NCBI RefSeq assembly: GCF_039545795.1
Contig: NZ_CP154260.1
Coordinates: 501,001 to 565,000 of the forward strand
Length of the DNA stretch: 64,000 nt
DNA from: Chitinophaga niabensis
GTDB taxonomy: Bacteria > Bacteroidota > Bacteroidia > Chitinophagales > Chitinophagaceae
Direction of reading: 5' to 3'
Shown here in pieces: positions 45,900 through 54,993 of this stretch (the stretch's first letter is position 1; every line of letters starts with the position of its first letter). The notes beneath the pieces were generated by a model that saw only the letters and a list, made by a program, of their open reading frames with translations, did not search any database and was not told the DNA's origin. The translations under genes were made by a program, and so were the position numbers.

Positions 45900-46841
45900 A
45901 TGGATCAAGAGCAATTAAGCAAACTACTGGATAAATACCAGGCCGGCACCTGTACTCCTGAAGAGGAAGAGCAGGTGCTGAACTGGTTAAACAGCAGGAA
46001 TACAGATCAGGGTGAATGGCATAACATGACGGCTACGGCGCAGCAGGCATACCTGGATGCGCTGTACAAGGATGTTCGCCAGTCAATTAAAATACCGGCC
46101 CGCCGGCAGCCGCTGCGTATGATCCTGCGCGTAGCAGCCATTGCCGTAGTGGTATTGGGTGCTGCATTGATGTATATATTGATGAACAGGCCTGAGCAGA
46201 TGGAAACCATAGAGAGCCTTGCAGGCACCAAAAGGATCCAGCTGCCCGATGGTTCTGTGGTGGTGCTGAATGCAGCAAGTAAACTGCACTATATGGCAGA
46301 CTGGGAAACAAGGGAAGTGATCCTGGAAGGGGAAGCTTTCTTTGATGTAAAGGCCAGCAGCGAATTGCCTTTTGTGATCACCAGCGGTGAAGTGCGTACG
46401 CGGGTATTGGGTACGAGTTTTAACATCCAGGCTTATCCCAAAGATGGAAAGATCAGTGTAGGTGTGATCACCGGGAAAGTGGAAATGAGTAAAGCCGCAG
46501 AAAAAATAATACTGGAAAAAGGAGAAGCCGGTGTGTTTGATAAACAGCAGGGAAAGCTGAGCCATGGGGTGTTTCAGAAGGAGCCGGAAGCATGGGTGAA
46601 AGGAGAGCTCAACTTTTTCCATATGCCGCTGTCAGAAGTTACGGTGGTATTGCAACGCCATTATGATGTCAGCATAGAGATCAGTAATAATAGTTCAAAA
46701 CAATGTGAAATAACAGGCAGGTTCCATGTCAACCAAACGATAGATGAAGTATTGCAATTAATATGTAAAACAATTGATGCCACGTATAAAGCAGATGGAA
46801 AAAGGGTCATTATCCACGCAGAGAACGGCTGTCATCATTAA
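45900..46841 (+). CDS. FecR-family anti-sigma factor
   Basis: A 313-residue inner-membrane protein. The cytoplasmic N-terminus (residues 1-75, with the DKYQAGTCTPEEEEQVLNWL motif) binds sigma, one helix follows (AAIAVVVLGAALMYILMN, near residue 90), then the periplasmic FecR domain (GTKRIQLPDGSVVVLNAASK, EGEAFFDVKASSELPFVITS, GTSFNIQAY) and a C-terminal DUF4974/STN-binding domain (LSEVTVVLQRHYDVSIEI, ITGRFHVNQTIDEVLQLICK). It relays occupancy of the STN domain of the SusC-type receptor to the sigma factor. Confidence 0.93.
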   Translation: MDQEQLSKLLDKYQAGTCTPEEEEQVLNWLNSRNTDQGEWHNMTATAQQAYLDALYKDVRQSIKIPARRQPLRMILRVAAIAVVVLGAALMYILMNRPEQMETIESLAGTKRIQLPDGSVVVLNAASKLHYMADWETREVILEGEAFFDVKASSELPFVITSGEVRTRVLGTSFNIQAYPKDGKISVGVITGKVEMSKAAEKIILEKGEAGVFDKQQGKLSHGVFQKEPEAWVKGELNFFHMPLSEVTVVLQRHYDVSIEISNNSSKQCEITGRFHVNQTIDEVLQLICKTIDATYKADGKRVIIHAENGCHH

Positions 46842-46932
46842 AGACTAGAAATTATTATTTCCCGGAAGTTTAAAAATACCTGACAGGTTTGGCAACAAGC
46901 CTGAACGGGATTCCTGTAGCTATAAAGAAAAA

Positions 46933-46967
46933 GCCCCCCGTGCGAGCGCCAACCTGCACATGGGGGC
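46933..46967 (+). other. Leader stem-loop upstream of susC-like gene
   Basis: GCCCCC (46933-46938) pairs with GGGGGC (46962-46967) and GTGC with GCAC inside it, in the 158-bp gap between fecR and the susC start. There is no T run. It could be an attenuator or a regulatory leader. It lies 33 bp before the chosen start codon, so it argues against the upstream start at 46889. Confidence 0.55.
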
Positions 46968-46999
46968 CATGTTTAATGTTCCTAAAAACGATCAAATGT

Positions 47000-49900
47000 A
47001 TGGATTTTTACCGGTTCTCTAAACACACAATCCTTGTCATTATGAGAGGGTCAGTTATTGGGTTTGCCTTCCTGTTATTTTCACTGCAAATGGCATTTTC
47101 ACGCAGTGCGGAAGGTCAGACTGTATTAGACAAAAAGGTCAGTTTGCAGCTAAGGAACGAATCGCTCGAAACTGCGCTGAAATTACTGGGCGAGCGGGCC
47201 GATGTGGCTTTTATCTACAGCACACATGCCTCCCTGTCTCAGCCTGTGAACTTAAAGGTTACAGACCAGAAGCTGAGCGACCTGCTCAACCAGTTATTAC
47301 TGCCGGCCAGGCTGAACTGGGAACTGGTAGGCCGGAGTGTAGTGATCCGCAGTGCGGCAGCTCCAGCTCCTGTTGCTGCTGTAAAACGCATAGACCTTGA
47401 GATCACGGGTTTCGTGAAAGATGGTTTAGGCAATGCGCTGCCAGGTGTTACGATACGCGTAAAAGCAAAATCCGGCGGTACCATCACGGACGAAAAAGGG
47501 GTATACAAGATCAATGCAGATCCCAAAGACTCCCTGGAGTTCAGCTACATCGGTTTCAAAATACAAACCATAGCCGTGCGCAACAGGGATGAGATCAATG
47601 TAGTGATGGAAGCGCTGGAAGGTGGTTTGAATGAAGTAGTGGTGATCGGTTTCGGGCAACAGAAAAAGATCAGTCTTGTTGGCGCACAATCTTCCGTAAA
47701 ACCCTCGGAGCTGCAGATCCCGGCTTCTAACTTAAGTACTGTGCTGGGTGGCCGCCTCTCCGGTGTTATTTCCGTACAGCGTAATGGTGAGATCGGCGCC
47801 GGCGCCGATGTATGGATCAGGGGTGTATCTACTTTCGATAATGCACTGAGTAAACCATTGATCCTTGTAGATGGGGTGCCTCGTGATATGGGCAGCCTGG
47901 ACCCTGAAGACATTGCCAGTTTTACTGTGCTGAAAGATGCATCTGCTACTGCAGTGTATGGTGTGCGTGGTGCAAACGGTGTAATACTGATCACCACCAA
48001 AACCGGTAAGATCGGAAAACCAGTGGTACGTTTAAGGTACAATGAAGGGATCACACAGCTCACCAAGATCCCTGACTTTGCAGACGGCGTTACCTATATG
48101 AAAGCTTCCAACGAAGCGCTGACCACAAGAGGCGGTGCTCCTATGTATTCGGATGAAATGATAGAAATGACGCGTAACCAAACGGACCCTGAATTATATC
48201 CTGATGTGAACTGGTTTAAAGAACTGTTCGATAAATATGGCCGTAGCCGCCGCGTGAACCTCAATATCAATGGCGGTGCGGAAAAAGCCAGCTACTATGT
48301 AGGCGCCGGTTATTTTGATGAAGTGGGTATGTACAAAAAAGATGCACTCAATAGCTATAATAGTGAAATCGCTATGAAGCGATACAACGTTACCACTAAC
48401 ATCACTTTACAACCTACACGCACTACGAATGTTAAGTTAGGTTTACAGGGTTGGCTCGCGAATGTGAATTACCCCGGCTCCAATGCTGCGGACATTTTTG
48501 CGAAAGCCTACTTTGTAACGCCCATCATGTATCCTACCATGTACAAAGATGGAAAGATACCTGATATCCCTGCAGGTGCCGCCGTACAGAACCCCTGGGC
48601 ATTGCTGGCACACTCCGGTTATGCGAATCAGTGGCGCAATCAGTTATATTCAAACTTACAGGTAAGGCAGGACCTGGATTTTCTTGTGAAAGGCCTTTCC
48701 ATTAATGCCATGTTTGCTTTTGATGCTTACAATTACACCAGCCAGCGCCGTACAAAAAAACCAAGCACCTACCGCGCTACCGGAAGAGATGCTGATGGCA
48801 AGCTGATCTACCAGGAAGTATTGCGCGGAGATGATTTCCTCGGTTATTCCAATGCAAGGCAAGGTAACCGTTCTCTGTATAATGAAGCGTCACTGAACTA
48901 TGTGAATGAATTTGGTAAACACAGCATAGGTGCTATGCTGATCTATAACCAAAGCGATAAGATAGACACGCAGACAGAAGACCTCATCCTCTCCCTGCCT
49001 ACCCGTTTCAGAGGAGTATCCGGCCGTGCTACCTATGGCTATAACTCCAAATACTTCCTGGAGTTGAACTTTGGTTATAATGGTTCTGAAAACTTTACAC
49101 CGAAGAACCGTTATGGATTTTTCCCTTCAGGTGGTGTAGGATGGCTGTTATCTGAAGAGAAATTCTTTGAACCGCTGAAACAGGTTGTACAGGTGGCCAA
49201 AATACGTTTCTCACATGGTATTGTGGGCAGCAGCAACATCACCGGCAGAAGGTTTGCGTACATCGCTACAGTAGAAACTATTCCTGCCAGTGGCAATGCC
49301 TATACCTTCGGTAAGAACATGAACAATAACTATATAGGAAGGGAACTGGGAGAATATGCGTCAGATGTAACCTGGGAAACATCAGAGAAATCCAACCTGG
49401 GTTTTGACCTGCAGATCCTGCAAGGTATTAATGTACAGGTGGACCTGTTTAAAGAAAGAAGAGAAGGCATCTTCCTGCGTAAAGAATCTGTGCCTGCTTA
49501 TGCCGGTTTGCGGAGAGTACCTTTCGGCAACGTAGGGATCATTGAGAACAAAGGTGTGGATGGTTCCGTTACCTGGTCCGGCAAAATAGGCAAGGATATT
49601 AAGTTCCAGCTATTGGGCAACTTCACTTTCACCCGCAACAAGGTGATTGAAAATGATGAACCAGCACGCCGTTATCCATGGCTGGAAGAGCGTGGTTTGA
49701 AAGTGCAGCAGAAGTTTGGATACATTGCTTTGGGGATCTTTGAAAGTGATCATGAAGTAGCCAACAGCCCAAGGCAAACAGGTGATACCCGCAGAGGTGA
49801 TATTAAATACAAGGATCTGAATGCTGATGGTGTGATCGATGCAAATGATAAAACAGCGATCGGTTACGGTCCTATTCCGGAGATTGTATATGGCGTAGGG

Positions 49901-50362
49901 TTAACGCTCTCTTATAAAAACTTCACCCTCTCTGGTTTGTTCCAGGGTATTGGGAATGTAGATATCTATCTCACCGGTCAGGGTATGATCCCCTTCCAGC
50001 AAGGTATGGCCAATGGCAACCTCTTCAGTAATATCGGGGACCGGTGGACGGAAGAGAACCCAAATCCCAAAGCATTCTATCCGCGCTTAGCGCCCGGTAC
50101 CGTAAATGATAACTATGCAGAAAGTACCTGGTGGTTACAGAATGGCCGCTACATCCGTTTAAGGAATGCACAGCTGGCTTACAGTATGCCCAAAGCTTTC
50201 CTCAACAGGGCAAAGGTGAAGAGTGCGTCTGTATTCGTAGAGGGTGTGAACATCCTTACGTTCTCTCCATTCAAACTATGGGATGTTGAACTGGGTAATG
50301 GCAGTGGTGCTGCCTTCCCGCTGATCAAAACATTTAGCGCCGGTATTGACTTTACTTTCTAA
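47000..50362 (+). CDS. SusC/RagA-family TonB-linked outer-membrane transporter with STN signalling domain
   Basis: About 1,120 residues. After the signal (VIGFAFLLFSLQMAFS) comes an STN domain (VSLQLRNESLETALKLLGER to LNWELVGRSVVIRS), then a carboxypeptidase-like domain (ITGFVKDGLGNALPGVTIRV), the plug with the SusC signature VYGVRGANGVILITTKTGKI, and the 22-strand barrel ending in TFSAGIDFTF. It imports a large ligand held by the SusD lid, and the STN domain signals to FecR. ATGs at 46976 and 47042 are alternatives. The next genes, SusD and two EEP proteins, make up the ligand-handling set. Confidence 0.93.
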   Translation: MDFYRFSKHTILVIMRGSVIGFAFLLFSLQMAFSRSAEGQTVLDKKVSLQLRNESLETALKLLGERADVAFIYSTHASLSQPVNLKVTDQKLSDLLNQLLLPARLNWELVGRSVVIRSAAAPAPVAAVKRIDLEITGFVKDGLGNALPGVTIRVKAKSGGTITDEKGVYKINADPKDSLEFSYIGFKIQTIAVRNRDEINVVMEALEGGLNEVVVIGFGQQKKISLVGAQSSVKPSELQIPASNLSTVLGGRLSGVISVQRNGEIGAGADVWIRGVSTFDNALSKPLILVDGVPRDMGSLDPEDIASFTVLKDASATAVYGVRGANGVILITTKTGKIGKPVVRLRYNEGITQLTKIPDFADGVTYMKASNEALTTRGGAPMYSDEMIEMTRNQTDPELYPDVNWFKELFDKYGRSRRVNLNINGGAEKASYYVGAGYFDEVGMYKKDALNSYNSEIAMKRYNVTTNITLQPTRTTNVKLGLQGWLANVNYPGSNAADIFAKAYFVTPIMYPTMYKDGKIPDIPAGAAVQNPWALLAHSGYANQWRNQLYSNLQVRQDLDFLVKGLSINAMFAFDAYNYTSQRRTKKPSTYRATGRDADGKLIYQEVLRGDDFLGYSNARQGNRSLYNEASLNYVNEFGKHSIGAMLIYNQSDKIDTQTEDLILSLPTRFRGVSGRATYGYNSKYFLELNFGYNGSENFTPKNRYGFFPSGGVGWLLSEEKFFEPLKQVVQVAKIRFSHGIVGSSNITGRRFAYIATVETIPASGNAYTFGKNMNNNYIGRELGEYASDVTWETSEKSNLGFDLQILQGINVQVDLFKERREGIFLRKESVPAYAGLRRVPFGNVGIIENKGVDGSVTWSGKIGKDIKFQLLGNFTFTRNKVIENDEPARRYPWLEERGLKVQQKFGYIALGIFESDHEVANSPRQTGDTRRGDIKYKDLNADGVIDANDKTAIGYGPIPEIVYGVGLTLSYKNFTLSGLFQGIGNVDIYLTGQGMIPFQQGMANGNLFSNIGDRWTEENPNPKAFYPRLAPGTVNDNYAESTWWLQNGRYIRLRNAQLAYSMPKAFLNRAKVKSASVFVEGVNILTFSPFKLWDVELGNGSGAAFPLIKTFSAGIDFTF

Positions 50363-50374
50363 AATCACAAACTC

Positions 50375-52201
50375 ATGTACAGATCAGGAATCGCTCTTTT
50401 TCTGCTGACGATATTTTCCTTAACTGCCTGCCAGAAGAATTTCCTGGACCAGGTGCCGGATGACCGTATTACCATAGACCAGGTGTTTAACCGCAGAGAC
50501 CTCTCTGAACAATACCTGGCCAATATTTACAACACTGCTATCAGGGACCATGCAGGCGTTACCGCAGGTATTCCCTGGATTGGTTGCTCTGATGAAGGAG
50601 ATGTGTCCTACGACCGTGTTGATTACTATTCTTTCAAGATCAATATCGGTAACTGGAATGCATTGTCCAATTACTACAACTTCTGGCAGGGATACTACCA
50701 GGGTATCCGTTCTGCTACTTACTTTATATCCCGCATAGGTAAGAATGAGCAATTGCTCCTTGAACCGAACGGTGCAGAACTGATCAAACAATATACAGGA
50801 GAAGCCAGGTTCCTCAGGGCTTACTGTTACTTCCTGATCATGGAGCAATATGGTCCTGCAGTATTGGTAGGGGATGATGCTATTCCTGTTGACTTACCGA
50901 TCAGTGATCCGCGGCTCAATCTGCCGCGCAGTTCTTTTGATGAATGTGTGAATTATGTAGTGGAAGAACTGGATAAAGCAGCTACGGAATTACCGCTGCA
51001 TTTCACTGTACAAAGTGAAATGGATTATGGCCGTGCTACCAAAGCAGCCTGCATGGCTGTGAAGGCACGCCTGCTGCTGTATGCGGCGAGTCCTTTATTC
51101 AACGGGAATAAAGACTATGCAAATTTTAAGAACACAGATGGTAAACAACTGATCAACCAAACAGAAGATATCACCAAATGGCGCAGGGCAGCAGATGCCT
51201 CCAAGGCAATCATAGATGAAGGGCTTTTCTCTTTGTATAAAAAGAGCGATCCCATCATTTCCCTGCGTGATCTTTTCTTAGATACCTGGAACAGCGAATG
51301 GATCTTTGCACGTGCAAAAAGTTCCATCTCTGCCTGGGAGCGTACCGCTACACCGAGAGGTATTGCTGCAGGATATTCTGCAACAGGCCCTACACAAAAA
51401 CAGGTAGATGCCTATGAAATGGAAAATGGTATGCGGCCCATTACCGGCTATAATGCAGATGGTTCTCCTGTCATCAATACAGCTTCCGGTTATAAGGAAA
51501 CAGGCATGTCTACCGCAGCAACCAAATACACGACTGTTGGTACCTACAATATGTATGTGGGAAGAGAGCCCCGCTTTTATGTAGCCGTATCTTATCCGGG
51601 CAGCTACTGGATCAATCCTTCAGAAGGGAATAAAGTGATCCAGACCTGGTTCTCCGGAGAATCAGGTAAGAAAGGCTCCTGGGACCATTCCCGCACTGGT
51701 TACCTGAACCGTAAAAATGTATCGCCTTTAACCAATCCACGTCTCAGTAAATACCAGGACCGGGCCTATCTCATGTTCCGTTTCGGAGAAGTGCTGCTGA
51801 ATTATGTAGAAGCATTGAATGAAGCAGAACCCGGGCATAGCGATATCCTCTTGTACCTGAACATGATCCGGGACAGGGCAGGTGTGCCGCAATACGGCCA
51901 GGGCGCCAATCCTTTGCCTGTGCCCAATGGACAGGTAGCAATGAGAGAAGCCATCCGTCATGAACGGCAGGTAGAACTGGCATTTGAATACCTCCGGTAT
52001 TTTGATACCCGCCGCTGGAAGATCGCAGAACAAACAGAAGGTGGTGCATTTTATGGTATGAACGTAGATGCAGATCCACCGGCATTCTATCGCAGGTCGG
52101 TATTTGAAACAAGAGTGTTCAGGAAGAACTATTATCTCTTCCCGGTACCGCAATCTGAAATAGACATTGACAAGAACATTGTGCAGAACCCGGGATGGTA
52201 A
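50375..52201 (+). CDS. SusD/RagB-family nutrient-binding lipoprotein
   Basis: A 608-residue protein with lipoprotein signal (GIALFLLTIFSLTACQKNFL, lipidated Cys19). SusD features are FLDQVPDDRITIDQVFNRRD at the start, TGEARFLRAYCYFLIMEQYG in the TPR-like core, AVKARLLLYAASPLFNG, LRLGEVLLNYVEALNEAEPG-type FRFGEVLLNYVEALNEAEP, and AMREAIRHERQVELAFEYLR, ending in FPVPQSEIDIDKNIVQNPGW. It forms the lid over the SusC barrel and binds the ligand. The start is 12 bp after susC, so the two are co-transcribed. Confidence 0.95.
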   Translation: MYRSGIALFLLTIFSLTACQKNFLDQVPDDRITIDQVFNRRDLSEQYLANIYNTAIRDHAGVTAGIPWIGCSDEGDVSYDRVDYYSFKINIGNWNALSNYYNFWQGYYQGIRSATYFISRIGKNEQLLLEPNGAELIKQYTGEARFLRAYCYFLIMEQYGPAVLVGDDAIPVDLPISDPRLNLPRSSFDECVNYVVEELDKAATELPLHFTVQSEMDYGRATKAACMAVKARLLLYAASPLFNGNKDYANFKNTDGKQLINQTEDITKWRRAADASKAIIDEGLFSLYKKSDPIISLRDLFLDTWNSEWIFARAKSSISAWERTATPRGIAAGYSATGPTQKQVDAYEMENGMRPITGYNADGSPVINTASGYKETGMSTAATKYTTVGTYNMYVGREPRFYVAVSYPGSYWINPSEGNKVIQTWFSGESGKKGSWDHSRTGYLNRKNVSPLTNPRLSKYQDRAYLMFRFGEVLLNYVEALNEAEPGHSDILLYLNMIRDRAGVPQYGQGANPLPVPNGQVAMREAIRHERQVELAFEYLRYFDTRRWKIAEQTEGGAFYGMNVDADPPAFYRRSVFETRVFRKNYYLFPVPQSEIDIDKNIVQNPGW

Positions 52202-52226
52202 TTGATCACGTTTAACATTATTCGAT

Positions 52227-53411
52227 ATGAAGTATTTACTCAGTATACTATCAATTATTCTCATTTCCGCCTGTAAGTACGATAAGGATATCCCTCATCC
52301 GGAATTGTATGAAAAGGTATATATGCCACAGGCCGTGAACCTGCCTTCCATCGTGAACCTGGTGATGGCAGATACACCACAGACCATCATCTTCGGCGCT
52401 GCCTTTGGCGGGCCGCGTAATAACAGCAATAACCTGGAAGTAAAGTTCAAGGTAGATGCATCGCTTGTAGCAGCTTACAATCAATTGAACGGCACTGCCT
52501 ACGAAGTGATGCCGGCCGGCAGTTATGAACTGTTGCAAACCAGCGGTATCATTGCCAAAGGGCAGCAAAGTACTGCACCGCTGAAGTTGCAGATTAAAAC
52601 AGCGGGTGTACTGGAATCACTGAAGAAATATCTTTTACCGGTTACGATAGAGCAGGTAACAGGAAATCTACCGGTGAATGAGAACCTGCGCACCGCCTAC
52701 TTTTTAGTGGAAGCACAAAGAGACGGCCTGAACCTGAAAGTGATCTCTTATGGTAAGAAGTCAACCGTATTTGATGTGAATGCGGTGGCAGATGTTTTAC
52801 GTCCATTAGGTGGAGATCTGATCGTGATCAGGGAGATAGACAAGAATACTAAACGCAGCGGTTACGTAGATATGCCTGCGGAGATCGCGAAGAAGCTGGG
52901 TATGTTCAGCTACTTTGCCAAAGCTATTAATCATGATGGCGGAGAATATGGTACCGCCGTGTTATCCAAATTCCCGATCACAGACAGTGCGGCATTTATA
53001 CTGCCCACACCTTCCGGCGAACCCGGTCCGCTGGCTGTGATCAAAGTGAAAGTAAAAGAAGGGCAGATCCTCACATTTGCCGGTACACATTTCAATGCGA
53101 ACGTTACTTTAAGAGCTGGCCAGCCGGCTAAGTTACTGGAGTTCTTACAGCCTTATGACGGGCCGGTTATTGTTGGCGGTAACTTCAATGATCAATTGGC
53201 AGGAGATACCTACCTGGCCTTAAAAACACGCTTTACGCTGATCTGTACAGAAGGTTGCGCTTTCAACTACCCGGCTACCAACCCTGCCAGTAACACAGAC
53301 TATATTATCTATTCACCTGCTAACCGTTTCAGGGTAGTAGAGAATAGAGTAGGAACTGTTTCCACCAGTGATCACCTTCCTGTAATTTCTCAAATGCAGG
53401 TTTATTATTAG
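52227..53411 (+). CDS. DUF1735 + EEP-fold lipoprotein with substituted catalytic residues
   Basis: A 394-residue lipoprotein (SIILISACKYDKD, Cys16). Residues ~30-160 match DUF1735 (FKVDASLVAAYNQLNGTAYE), a beta domain of SusCD-linked binding proteins. Residues ~168-394 are an endonuclease/exonuclease/phosphatase (EEP) fold like that of the next gene, but two key residues differ: the motif-1 Asn is Gly176 (KVISYGKKS), and the Asp of GDLN is Asn319 (GGNFNDQ). Glu203, His288, Asp358, Asp381 and His382 remain; the Asp after the motif-3 His pair is Asn290. It is therefore probably a binding protein or weak hydrolase (inference). It starts 25 bp after susD. Confidence 0.85.
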   Translation: MKYLLSILSIILISACKYDKDIPHPELYEKVYMPQAVNLPSIVNLVMADTPQTIIFGAAFGGPRNNSNNLEVKFKVDASLVAAYNQLNGTAYEVMPAGSYELLQTSGIIAKGQQSTAPLKLQIKTAGVLESLKKYLLPVTIEQVTGNLPVNENLRTAYFLVEAQRDGLNLKVISYGKKSTVFDVNAVADVLRPLGGDLIVIREIDKNTKRSGYVDMPAEIAKKLGMFSYFAKAINHDGGEYGTAVLSKFPITDSAAFILPTPSGEPGPLAVIKVKVKEGQILTFAGTHFNANVTLRAGQPAKLLEFLQPYDGPVIVGGNFNDQLAGDTYLALKTRFTLICTEGCAFNYPATNPASNTDYIIYSPANRFRVVENRVGTVSTSDHLPVISQMQVYY

Positions 53412-53415
53412 TAGT

Positions 53416-54222
53416 ATGATAAGATTGATTTTATTGTCCTTTCTGGCGCTCTCCTGTGGTAAAAGTAATGGCGGTACCAATCCTCCGGTACCGGTGGATA
53501 CTTCCGTAAAGGTGCGTGTTAAAGTGCTGAGTTATAATATCCGCAGGGGTATTCCCATGACCGGCACTGCGATAGATTTGCAGGGAACCGCAGATGTGAT
53601 CAAATCTATTCAGCCGGACCTGGTAGCCCTTTCTGAAGTGGACCGCTATACAAAACGCAGTGGTGCTACAGTAGATCAGGCAAAAGAATTGGGCAGGTTA
53701 ACCGGTATGTATCATTACTTCACCAAAGCCATGGCATATGATGGTGGTGAGTATGGAGATGCCGTGCTTTCCCGTTTCCCTATCCTGGATTCCCTGCGGC
53801 TGGAATTACCGATCGCGCTGGCAGGTTCTGAACCAAGGTCTGTGGCTATGATCACCGTAGAAGCAGAAGGTATGAAGTTCAACTTCGCTGCTACGCACCT
53901 GGATCACCTGGGAGCAGAAGATAACCGCATTCTCCAGGCAAACAGGTTGGTGAAGGATCTCACGCAAACTCCTTTGATCCTGGCAGGTGACCTGAATGCT
54001 TTGCCAACGAGCCAGACGATTGGCATCTTAAAACAGCAGTTCACCATGGGATGTTTGAATTGTGCTTATACTTTTCCTTCGGATAAGCCGGACAGAACGA
54101 TCGATTATATTATGTATAAACCCGGAAATCATTTCAGGGTGATCAGTTATGGCCCGGTCACCGGAAAGCTGGCCTCAGACCATTTACCGCTGGTGGCTAT
54201 TTTGCAGATGACTAAAAAATAA
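53416..54222 (+). CDS. EEP-family (endonuclease/exonuclease/phosphatase) lipoprotein, catalytic residues intact
   Basis: A 268-residue lipoprotein (FLALSCGKSNGG, lipidated Cys14) consisting of a single EEP domain. All catalytic positions are present: Asn41 (LSYNIRRG), Glu74 (ALSEVD), His161 with Asp163 (AATHLDHL), Asp192 and Asn194 (AGDLNALP), Asp230 (TIDYIMY), Asp255 and His256 (ASDHLPL). The family cleaves phosphodiester or phosphomonoester bonds in nucleic acids, phospholipids or inositol phosphates. It shares a Cys pair (residues 213 and 216) with the neighbour. The gap to the previous gene is 4 bp. As a surface or periplasmic lipoprotein it could process the ligand imported by the adjacent SusCD. 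Confidence 0.9.
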   Translation: MIRLILLSFLALSCGKSNGGTNPPVPVDTSVKVRVKVLSYNIRRGIPMTGTAIDLQGTADVIKSIQPDLVALSEVDRYTKRSGATVDQAKELGRLTGMYHYFTKAMAYDGGEYGDAVLSRFPILDSLRLELPIALAGSEPRSVAMITVEAEGMKFNFAATHLDHLGAEDNRILQANRLVKDLTQTPLILAGDLNALPTSQTIGILKQQFTMGCLNCAYTFPSDKPDRTIDYIMYKPGNHFRVISYGPVTGKLASDHLPLVAILQMTKK

Positions 54223-54244
54223 TAAAGAACCATGTGTATGCAGG

Positions 54245-54275
54245 CCCCAAAGTGATCCGTCACTTTGGGGTTTTT
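54245..54275 (+). terminator. Terminator of the SusCD/EEP operon
   Basis: A perfect 11-bp stem (54245-54255 with 54260-54270) with TCCG loop and a T run. Confidence 0.92.
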
Positions 54276-54347
54276 GCTTTTAGTATGTTAACATTCAAGT
54301 AACATGTAACGCTTACATTTATCCACGTTAATTTCAATTGTTCCGCA

Positions 54348-54887
54348 ATGCCTGAAATCCCAGCTAAAGTGCTTTTTGACGAGTTGTTTGTCACAAACCG
54401 GGACAAGATCTACCGCTTTGCGTTCAAGCTAACCAATGATGCCGCAAGAGCAGAAGAAGTTACGCAGCAATGCTTTATCAGGTTATGGGAGAATATTGAT
54501 AAAGTGCAGCCAGGGCAGGATATTTTCCCTTTATTGTTTGTGTACGTAAAGAATATCATCATTGATGAAACCCGCAGGTTATACCGGGAAAAGAAAAACC
54601 TTGGTGAGTTAACCCTTCATAAAAAGGAGGTCCGCGAAGAGGGATCTGCTGAGAATACCTTATTGTACAAAGAGTTGCGTAAAGAAATGCAGCAACTCAT
54701 AGCCCGGTTGCCGGAACAGCGAAGGAATATTTACCTGTTGAGCCGGGATCAGGGGCATACCCACAAAGAAATTGCTGCCCAATTGTCCCTATCACCTATG
54801 ACCGTCAGGAATCATCTGCAACTGGCGGCACAATTCATTCGAAGAGAGCTGATGGCTCGTTATGATATGGAAAAGATCACGCTGTAA
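54348..54887 (+). CDS. ECF-type sigma factor without adjacent anti-sigma gene
   Basis: A 179-residue FecI-like sigma factor: region 2 (NRDKIYRFAFKLTNDAARAE, EVTQQCFIRLWENIDKVQPG, DIFPLLFVYVKNIIIDETRR) and region 4 (LPEQRRNIYLLSRDQGHTHK then EIAAQLSLSPMTVRNHLQLA). Unlike the sigma factor at 45266 it has no fecR next to it and lacks the hydrophobic tail. The nearest fecR lies 6 kb away on the other strand, at the far end of a TonB-receptor operon that converges on this gene. A pair across that distance is plausible but unproven. Confidence 0.9.
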   Translation: MPEIPAKVLFDELFVTNRDKIYRFAFKLTNDAARAEEVTQQCFIRLWENIDKVQPGQDIFPLLFVYVKNIIIDETRRLYREKKNLGELTLHKKEVREEGSAENTLLYKELRKEMQQLIARLPEQRRNIYLLSRDQGHTHKEIAAQLSLSPMTVRNHLQLAAQFIRRELMARYDMEKITL

Positions 54888-54900
54888 AAACAGCGTGATC
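54875..54900. terminator. Hairpin overlapping the sigma stop codon, possibly bidirectional terminator
   Basis: A perfect 11-bp stem (54875-54885 with 54890-54900) around AAAA encloses the TAA stop. On the minus strand it is followed by TTTTCC, so it may also end the convergent lipoprotein transcript. Confidence 0.65.
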
Positions 54901-54993
54901 TGCTATCTGATAAATGAACTTGTGGAGAATGCATTTCTGAATGCACGAAAAATTTGAACACTGTTTTCAAAGCCGGGTTTCCGGTAAATCACT

